64,000 nucleotides of DNA, taken from positions 62,001 to 126,000 of the forward strand of contig JACRAY010000007.1 of NCBI GenBank assembly GCA_016213325.1, read 5' to 3'. Of this stretch, positions 59,086 through 64,000 are shown in pieces. The notes under the pieces were generated by a model, which worked only from the letters and a program-made list of their open reading frames with translations, ran no database searches and was not told the origin of the DNA. Numbering within the stretch: the stretch's first letter is position 1; each line of letters begins with the position of its first letter. A program made the translations under genes and the position numbers. Origin of the DNA: Burkholderiales bacterium. GTDB lineage: Bacteria > Pseudomonadota > Gammaproteobacteria > Burkholderiales > Burkholderiaceae_C.

Positions 59086-59608
59086 CTTGCATTCCGTGTT
59101 GCAAAGCGGTCCCTAGTGCGTCCCGCGCACTGTCCAGGCTGGGCACGAAGCGGTCCGGATCCTGGGCCATGGTGGTTTCGAGGAGGTCCAGCCACCTGTA
59201 GCCTTTCAGGGCTTGCTCGAGCATCTCCGCTCGCGTCAGCTTCGACCAGTCGATGTCGAGGACAGCCTGCAGGTGGTCGCGATACGCCATGACTTCGACC
59301 ACCCGCCTGCGATGCGCTGGTGTCTGGCGTGCCAGGAATTCTTGAGGCACCGGCTCACGGGCAGGCAATTGATGGACATCGGGGATGCCGGCTGATTGCA
59401 GCGGCTCTGGCGCCCTGATCGAACTGCCGGTCCGGCGTGCTCGCGCGCCAACGCGGTCGTTCACCTGCAGGTCGAAGCATGCACTGCGTGGCGGCTCCCC
59501 AAGGAGTTCGCGCCTTATCCAGTCCCAGTAGTGAGTCAGCAAAGCGGCTTCGAGGTGTTCAAGCGAATACTGCCAGCCGCCGCGCACAGAAGTGTCACCA
59601 TACTGCAT
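59039..59608 (-). CDS. Hypothetical protein, 189 residues
   Basis: An open frame whose 3' end overlaps the Rrf2 gene by 47 bases in antisense. Composition looks protein-like (LEHLEAALLTHYWDWIRRELLG near residue 17, VVEVMAYRDHLQAVLDIDWSKLTRAEMLEQALKGYRWLDLLE near 103), but I recognise no domain. Codon use differs from neighbours, consistent with recently acquired DNA. It could be a spurious frame. Confidence 0.45.
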   Translation of the reverse strand: MQYGDTSVRGGWQYSLEHLEAALLTHYWDWIRRELLGEPPRSACFDLQVNDRVGARARRTGSSIRAPEPLQSAGIPDVHQLPAREPVPQEFLARQTPAHRRRVVEVMAYRDHLQAVLDIDWSKLTRAEMLEQALKGYRWLDLLETTMAQDPDRFVPSLDSARDALGTALQHGMQATPNASPPTATSSQS

Positions 59609-59998
59609 CCCCGGCCCCTCAACCCTTGCACACTCGAATCATGTACCAGAAGCATCCCAGTCTCGAACTGAATCGGCTGTTCAACGAGCGTCCGTTTCAG
59701 CGTGTCGGCGGGTGTGGTGCGGCTCATGCTTGCGAGCGGAAGCTTCGGGTGGCTCGCCGCACCTCGCCCAGCAACTGAGCTACTGCCCCTTATCCACACA
59801 GCAGGGGCAACGAAGGTCCACCTTCATCTGCACTTTTCAAAATACGGGAAGTTTCAGGCACGAATGGATCAAGAGGCCCTGGCCATCGGGCGCCTGGCGC
59901 ACCCGTGACACGCAAGGCCGGAGGCGCGCCATCGGGTGACGAGAAACTGAAAACACAATAAAATTCAATAAGTTAGACTTCCACTTTTCTTGTCACTC
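59609..59998. other. Intergenic region, lower GC, before the Fic gene
   Basis: About 390 bases with no convincing gene. Its last part (59950-59990) is AT-rich and holds TAAAAT-like hexamers that could serve as the Fic promoter. The change in base composition supports acquired DNA. No repeat or tRNA found. Confidence 0.5.
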
Positions 59999-61162
59999 AT
60001 GGCCACCGATAGCGTCACGACGCGCGAGGTGCTGACCGAACTGCTCGCAGCCGCTGGGCCGGTGGGGCTGTCGCCGGAGGAACTCGGCCGGCGGCTGCCC
60101 GGGATCAGCCGCTCGACGCTGAACCGCAGGCTGTCGGAGCTGGTGAAAGAAGGGGTGGCAAGGCCAACCGGTGGCGGACGGGCGACCCGATATGTGTCGG
60201 CTTCACCGCTTGCGCGTGCCGATATCGATGCCTACTTCGGCATCCCGTGGCAGCAACGCCCCGTAGCCGTGTTCAAGGAAGAACTGCTCGCCACCCAACC
60301 CAACATCGATGCGCAGAAGGCGCGGCGCTGCGAGGCCATCCAGGCGATCGCGACGCCCGTCGACAAGCGCTTTCTCACGAACTTCCTCGTCGATTTCTCC
60401 TGGGGTTCCTCCCTGCTCGAAGGCGGCAGCTATTCAGCGCTGGACACGGAGGCACTGATTCGATACGGCCAGAAGAACAAGGACAAGCCGACGGCCGACG
60501 CGGTGCTCGTGCTCGATCACAAGACGGCCGCCGAGTACCTCTGGGCGCACCGTGAACTGACCCGGGACACCGTGTGCGCCATGCACGCCCTGGTCACGCA
60601 CGATCACGGCCTGGCTGAAGTGGCCGAGTCCGGGCATTTCCTGCCGGAACACCAGCGTGGCAAGCCGCGCGAATACGAGGAAGTGAACCTGGGCGCTTCG
60701 GCGTATCTTCCGCCTTTCCGCCCCGGGACCGGATTCGCCTCGCGCACGCTCGACCTGCTCCTTGCCAGGGCCCGCGAATTGCGTCCAGTGGAAGCTGCGC
60801 TCTACCTGATGACGCGCATCCCTTATGTCCAGGTTTTTGCCAACGGCAACAAACGGGCCTCCCGGCTGGCGGCCAACGCGGCACTTCTTGCCGGCGGGCT
60901 ACTGCCGTTTTCCTTCGCTGACGTGGACAAGTCCGACTACATCCGGGGCATGGCTGCCTTCTACGAGCTGGGCAGCACACTCGTGATCGAACAGACCTTC
61001 ATCCAGGGCTATGCCCGCTCTGTCGTCCGCGGCAGCGACGTGCCGGTCCGCATGAGGATGCATGGCTTCGACGTCGAGGCCGTTGCGCGTGAGCTCGCCG
61101 AATTCATCAACACGGGCCGCAAGCCAGAGGACAAGCGGGCACGCATGTTCCTGGAGGGGTGA
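59999..61162 (+). CDS. Fic-family protein with Gln in place of the catalytic His
   Basis: A 387-residue Fic protein. An N-terminal winged helix (TTREVLTELLAAAGPVGLSPEELGRRLPGISRSTLNRRLSELV) precedes the Fic domain. The inhibitory-helix motif SSLLEGG near residue 140 matches S/TxxxE(G/N). The active-site motif HxFxxGN(G/K)RxxR reads QVFANGNKRASR, with Gln278 where the AMP-transferring enzymes have His. The protein is probably inactive in AMPylation or performs another reaction, perhaps acting mainly as a DNA-binding regulator. It stands alone, without a recognisable FicA partner. Confidence 0.88.
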   Translation: MATDSVTTREVLTELLAAAGPVGLSPEELGRRLPGISRSTLNRRLSELVKEGVARPTGGGRATRYVSASPLARADIDAYFGIPWQQRPVAVFKEELLATQPNIDAQKARRCEAIQAIATPVDKRFLTNFLVDFSWGSSLLEGGSYSALDTEALIRYGQKNKDKPTADAVLVLDHKTAAEYLWAHRELTRDTVCAMHALVTHDHGLAEVAESGHFLPEHQRGKPREYEEVNLGASAYLPPFRPGTGFASRTLDLLLARARELRPVEAALYLMTRIPYVQVFANGNKRASRLAANAALLAGGLLPFSFADVDKSDYIRGMAAFYELGSTLVIEQTFIQGYARSVVRGSDVPVRMRMHGFDVEAVARELAEFINTGRKPEDKRARMFLEG

Positions 61163-61549
61163 ACGCGCTCACGCACGCTGCGCGCAGGGCTCGCTACGAG
61201 AGCGCGCAGCGCGTATCGAGCGAGGCGTACGTGGACTGACTGCGCGGAGTTGTCCGAGCGGAGCGCTGGACTGCGACAGCAGGACAGCGCGCAGCGAGTT
61301 CTCCGCGCCCGCGCCGCCGCAGCTTCGTAACGACAGCGACAGCGCCGACCGACGCCGTCAGCGGGCCGGTGCCGTGCACCGGCTGGCGCGACCAGAGAGG
61401 CACTCACAAGCGCGAGAGAGGAAGCCCGGCCCCCTGCGCGCTGCGCAGCCGGGGCCCCGGGCCTCCAAAGCAGATCCGTCCTCCTTCGTCAAACGGCACT
61501 GGTTGTGGCAAGCTATAGGCTGTTAGCCGCTATCGCGTCGGAGTTCACC
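61163..61549. other. Intergenic region between Fic and the antitoxin remnant
   Basis: About 390 bases, GC-rich with many short repeats of GCGC type, no gene with support. A small GC-rich palindrome lies near 61425-61460. Nothing further recognised. Confidence 0.45.
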
Positions 61550-61777
61550 ATGTCCACCCGCCTTGAAGTCCTGGAAGCTGAAGCCCTGAAGCTTTCCCCT
61601 GCGGACCGCTCACACCTCCTCGAGCGCCTTATTGCGAGCCTGGACGCCGACCCGGAGATCGACAGTGCCTGGGAATTGGAAGCGAATCGAAGAGAAGCAT
61701 CATTGGATTCGGGCGGCGTGGCCGAGGTCCCTGCGGAGGAAGCCATGAACCGCCTTCGGTCAAGATTGGCTCGGTGA
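61550..61777 (+). CDS. Addiction-module antitoxin (TIGR02574-like)
   Basis: A 75-residue protein with the family start STRLEVLEAEALKLSPADRSHLLERLIASLDADPEIDSAWE and the basic C-terminal tail. Such small antitoxins are followed by a RelE/ParE-type toxin; here the toxin gene is broken (see next entry). Short upstream region, ATG 61550. Confidence 0.8.
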   Translation: MSTRLEVLEAEALKLSPADRSHLLERLIASLDADPEIDSAWELEANRREASLDSGGVAEVPAEEAMNRLRSRLAR

Positions 61778-61872
61778 CATATTCGCTTCACGCCGGCGCC
61801 GAACAAGACCTCGCGGACGCCCTCGTTCGGCCCCAGCACAGAAGGCCAAGCTACGGCGGTGGCAAGCGGTAG
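61774..61872 (+). pseudogene. Truncated RelE/ParE-family toxin remnant
   Basis: GTG 61774 overlaps the antitoxin stop (GTGA), the normal arrangement of this toxin-antitoxin pair. It reads VTYSLHAGAEQDLADAL, the usual start of the toxin, then turns into an unrelated tail and ends at TAG 61870-61872 after 32 codons. The rest of the roughly 90-residue toxin is missing, so the module is inactive. Confidence 0.68.
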
Positions 61873-61932
61873 CCGCCCTGCGTGGCACCGATTTCGCCAA
61901 CCCCCACCCGCCACTCGGTGCGCACGGCGACG

Positions 61933-62814
61933 CTAAACCTCCGCCATCTCCACCTGCCGCATCAACCGCCCCCATCCCTCATCCACCTCCGCCTGCAACG
62001 ACCCGATCTCCGCCTCCTGCATGTGCGAATACCGCTTCTGCAAGGCCAGGTAGTCCCGCACCGGCCGCGTGCGCAAGCCGTAGTTCAGCGTGTAGCGCAC
62101 GCCATCCTCCACCTCGTACAAGGGAAACGCCCCGCACTCCACCGCATAGCGCGCCGCGCGCAGCGCGCCGTCGTCGGGCAGGCCCCAGCCATCGACGCAA
62201 GGCACCAGCAGCGTGAGCATGCGGAAGCCGCGGATGGTCTTGGCCTTTTCGACCTTGCGGATCAGGTCGGGCAAGAAGCCCGCCGTCGCGGTGGCGGCAT
62301 AAGGCACGCGATGCGCGGCCAGGATCTCGGTGAGGTTCTTCTTGCGCGTGACCTTGCCGCCCGGCGTGGAGCCAGTGCGCGCATAGTGCGGCGTGGACGA
62401 CGACTTCTGCGCACCTGTGTTCATGTAGCCCTCGTTGTCCAGGCAGACGTACAGCATGTCCTCGTTGCGCTCGGCCGCAGACGAGAGGCACTGCAGGCCG
62501 ATGTCGTAGGTGCCTCCGTCGCCCGCCAGCACGACCACTTGCGTGCTGGTCTTGCCCTGCGCGTCGAGCGCGCGCCGCAGGCCCGACGCCGCGGCGGCGC
62601 TGGCTTCCAGCGTGGGCTGGTACACCGGGATGCGCAGCGAGCTGAAGGGCTGCGGCCCGGCGATGATGGCCATGCACGACGGCGGAATCACGGCCATGGC
62701 ATCGGGGCCTACGCGCGCCAGCACGTGGCGCGCGGACAGGGCTTCCATGCAACCCGGGCACGCGGCGTGGCCGGAGCACAGCATGGGTTCGCGGTTCTCG
62801 ATCGCTTGCATCAT
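61933..62814 (-). CDS. 2-oxoacid:acceptor oxidoreductase, beta (ThDP) subunit, probably phenylglyoxylate-specific
   Basis: A 293-residue beta subunit. CSGHAACPGCMEAL near residue 13 carries cluster-type cysteines, IPPSCMAIIAG near 43 the substrate region, and VVLAGDGGTYDIGLQCLSSAAERNEDMLYVCLDNEGYMNTG near 92 the ThDP/Mg motif GDG...N. It is of the pyruvate/2-oxoisovalerate:ferredoxin family, to which PadI-type subunits belong. Phenylglyoxylate to benzoyl-CoA is the natural job beside padBCD. ATG 62814 overlaps the alpha stop (ATGA). Confidence 0.88.
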   Translation of the reverse strand: MMQAIENREPMLCSGHAACPGCMEALSARHVLARVGPDAMAVIPPSCMAIIAGPQPFSSLRIPVYQPTLEASAAAASGLRRALDAQGKTSTQVVVLAGDGGTYDIGLQCLSSAAERNEDMLYVCLDNEGYMNTGAQKSSSTPHYARTGSTPGGKVTRKKNLTEILAAHRVPYAATATAGFLPDLIRKVEKAKTIRGFRMLTLLVPCVDGWGLPDDGALRAARYAVECGAFPLYEVEDGVRYTLNYGLRTRPVRDYLALQKRYSHMQEAEIGSLQAEVDEGWGRLMRQVEMAEV

Positions 62815-63941
62815 CTTTGCTCCAATGCCGGGCCGACCGCTTCGCGCACCATCTGCATGATGGCCGCAGGCGACACGTTGACACCCCCTACACCGGCCAG
62901 CCGCGCGTGCACACGCGGCGCATCGTGCAGGCCGTACAGAGCGCCCTTGACTTCCTGCGCCACGATGCCGCCGAGCCCCGGCGAGTGGTTGCGGTCCAGC
63001 ACCACCACGTCGGGCACGCCGGCCAGCGCCGCGCGCAGCGCATTCACGGGCAGCGGCCGCAACAACCGGATCTTCAGCAGCCCGGCCGCCACACCCTCGT
63101 CCTGCAGGGCGTCGATGGCCTCGCGCGCGGTGCCGCACATGCTGCCGATGGCCACTGCCACCACGCTCGCGCCGTCGCAGCGGTAGCGCTCGACGATGCC
63201 CCAGCTGCGGCCGCTGGACGCGGCCCATTCGCGGTCCGCATCCTGCGCCGCCTGCAAGGCGAGCTGCATCGCGTCCTCGATCTGCCGGCGGTGCCGCGCA
63301 TACATCTCCTGCGACACCACGTTGCCCCACGACGAGCCCAGCTCGGTGGACAGGCGCTGCGCGGGCGAGTAGGCGGGCAGGTACGCGTCCACCGCTTCCT
63401 GCGACGGCACGTCGACCGGCTCGAGCGAGTGCGACACGTAGAAGGCATCGTGGCTCACCATCACGGGCAGCAGCACCTGCTCGGCCACGCGAAAGGCCTG
63501 CAGCACAGTGTCCAGCGACTCCTGCGGCGACTCGGTGTAGTACTGGATCCAGCCGGTGTCGCGCTGCGACAGGCTGTCGGTCTCGTCGGGCCAGAACGCC
63601 CACGGGGAAGCCACCGTGCGGTTGACGTTGGCCATCACGATGGGCGCCCTCGCACCGCTGGCGTAGTGCAGCACCTCGTGCATGAGCAACAAGCCCTGCG
63701 AAGCAGTAGCGGTGAAGACGCGCGAACCTGCGAGCGACGCGGGAATGCAGGCCGCCAGCACCGAATGCTCGGACTCGGGCGTCAGCACCTCGGCGTCGAA
63801 CTCGCCGCGCGCCTGGAACTCGGTGATGAGTTCCAGCACCGGCGTCTGCGGCGTGATCGGGTACAGCGGCACCACCTGCGGCCGCGCGAGCCGCGCGGCC
63901 CAGGCCACGGCGTGGTTGCCGTTCAGCAGCATCGTGGTCAT
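62811..63941 (-). CDS. 2-oxoacid:acceptor oxidoreductase, alpha subunit, probably phenylglyoxylate-specific
   Basis: A 376-residue alpha subunit. VVPLYPITPQTPVLELITEFQARGEFDAEVLTPESEHSVLAACIPASLAGSRVFTATASQGLLLMHEVLHYASGARAPIVM near the N-terminus holds the YPITP and substrate-binding motifs. The C-terminal half (VVAVAIGSMCGTAREAIDAL, VVVLDRNHSPGLGG) is the transketolase-C-like domain. Typical length for PadG/PorA. It overlaps the ferredoxin-subunit stop by four bases. Confidence 0.88.
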   Translation of the reverse strand: MTTMLLNGNHAVAWAARLARPQVVPLYPITPQTPVLELITEFQARGEFDAEVLTPESEHSVLAACIPASLAGSRVFTATASQGLLLMHEVLHYASGARAPIVMANVNRTVASPWAFWPDETDSLSQRDTGWIQYYTESPQESLDTVLQAFRVAEQVLLPVMVSHDAFYVSHSLEPVDVPSQEAVDAYLPAYSPAQRLSTELGSSWGNVVSQEMYARHRRQIEDAMQLALQAAQDADREWAASSGRSWGIVERYRCDGASVVAVAIGSMCGTAREAIDALQDEGVAAGLLKIRLLRPLPVNALRAALAGVPDVVVLDRNHSPGLGGIVAQEVKGALYGLHDAPRVHARLAGVGGVNVSPAAIMQMVREAVGPALEQR

Positions 63942-64000
63942 CGCAGTTCCTCCCTCATCACGATCGCGCCCGTGGGACATTCGCGCACGCAGATGCCGCA
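63938..64000 (-). CDS. C-terminal end of the ferredoxin-type (delta) subunit, cut by the window edge
   Basis: The last 20 residues are visible: CGICVRECPTGAIVMREELR, with the CxxCxxxCP motif of a bacterial ferredoxin, then TGA. The ATGA overlap with the alpha gene fits the usual delta-alpha-beta order of 2-oxoacid:ferredoxin oxidoreductases. The rest lies outside the window. Confidence 0.85.
   Translation of the reverse strand, partial: CGICVRECPTGAIVMREELR

Noticed and set aside
61425..61460. GC-rich palindrome as a possible terminator or attachment site
   Set aside because: No T-run follows and no repeat partner was seen; such palindromes are frequent by chance at this GC content.

Overview
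The window is a dense, high-GC stretch of bacterial chromosome. Its gene content (Bug/TctC-type binding protein, Rrf2-type NsrR, quinol NO reductase, panDBC, bufferin operon, LivFGHMK-type aromatic uptake) points to a betaproteobacterium of the Burkholderiales, most likely Comamonadaceae-like. I infer this from gene families and base composition; no rRNA is present to confirm it. No rRNA, tRNA, CRISPR array, intact insertion sequence or prophage was seen.

Layout. (1) 1-7.4 kb: a run of overlapping minus-strand genes (flavin oxidoreductase, DUF1365, cyclopropane-fatty-acid-synthase-like methyltransferase, chalcone-isomerase-like protein, MFS carrier, DUF3833 lipoprotein, SDR, and the start of one more gene). 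It is divergent from a MerR-type regulator that keeps the B12 photoreceptor signature W-x9-EH and a cobalamin-binding His. This resembles the light/singlet-oxygen lipid-modification clusters of other Proteobacteria. (2) 7.4-11.1 kb: a bufferin (MNIO) metal-response operon, bufA-bufB-bufC-doxX, followed by its ECF sigma factor and NrsF-type anti-sigma factor, headed by a good ECF promoter. (3) 11.2-17 kb: mixed housekeeping genes (flavoproteins, an FMN alpha-hydroxy-acid dehydrogenase, an esterase) and the remnant of an isoprenylcysteine-methyltransferase-type gene. (4) 17-32.5 kb: a catabolic island for an unidentified acid. It holds two acyl-CoA ligases, a ThDP-dependent lyase-like enzyme, two crotonases, a thiolase, a CaiB-type CoA-transferase, three short-chain dehydrogenase-like proteins, an amidohydrolase, a nitronate-monooxygenase-like flavoprotein, a TctC binding protein and an AraC regulator. 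Two of its transcription units begin with the same 38-bp element. (5) 32.7-35.5 kb: panD-panB-panC and a small Lys/Ala-rich exported protein with a terminator. (6) 35.6-41.1 kb: an NO-detoxification operon (DUF2249 protein, quinol NO reductase, NsrR, a DUF59 protein, a membrane protein, NnrS), with an NsrR operator and an FNR/Dnr-type site at its head. (7) 41.1-58.1 kb: one long co-directional array for uptake and anaerobic oxidation of phenylacetate or 4-hydroxyphenylacetate: LivKHMGF-type ABC transporter, thioesterase, PadBCD-type phenylacetyl-CoA dehydrogenase, phenylacetate-CoA ligase and 4-hydroxybenzoyl-CoA reductase, running without a break into NO/stress genes (truncated AMP-binding protein, DUF2249, NnrS-like membrane protein, hemerythrin). 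(8) 58.2-61.9 kb: a GNAT/Rrf2 pair, then an accessory patch with a Fic protein lacking the catalytic His and a decayed toxin-antitoxin pair. (9) 61.9-64 kb: alpha and beta subunits and the end of the ferredoxin subunit of a 2-oxoacid:acceptor oxidoreductase, probably phenylglyoxylate oxidoreductase (Pad type).

How it fits together: regions 7 and 9 give a route from phenylacetate to benzoyl-CoA (ligase, PadBCD alpha-oxidation, phenylglyoxylate oxidoreductase), and HcrABC would dehydroxylate the 4-hydroxybenzoyl-CoA made from 4-hydroxyphenylacetate. Region 6 protects a nitrate-respiring cell from the NO it makes. Matching FNR-type sites at nearly the same distance from the same -10 hexamer head both operons, so anaerobic aromatic oxidation and NO defence look co-regulated.
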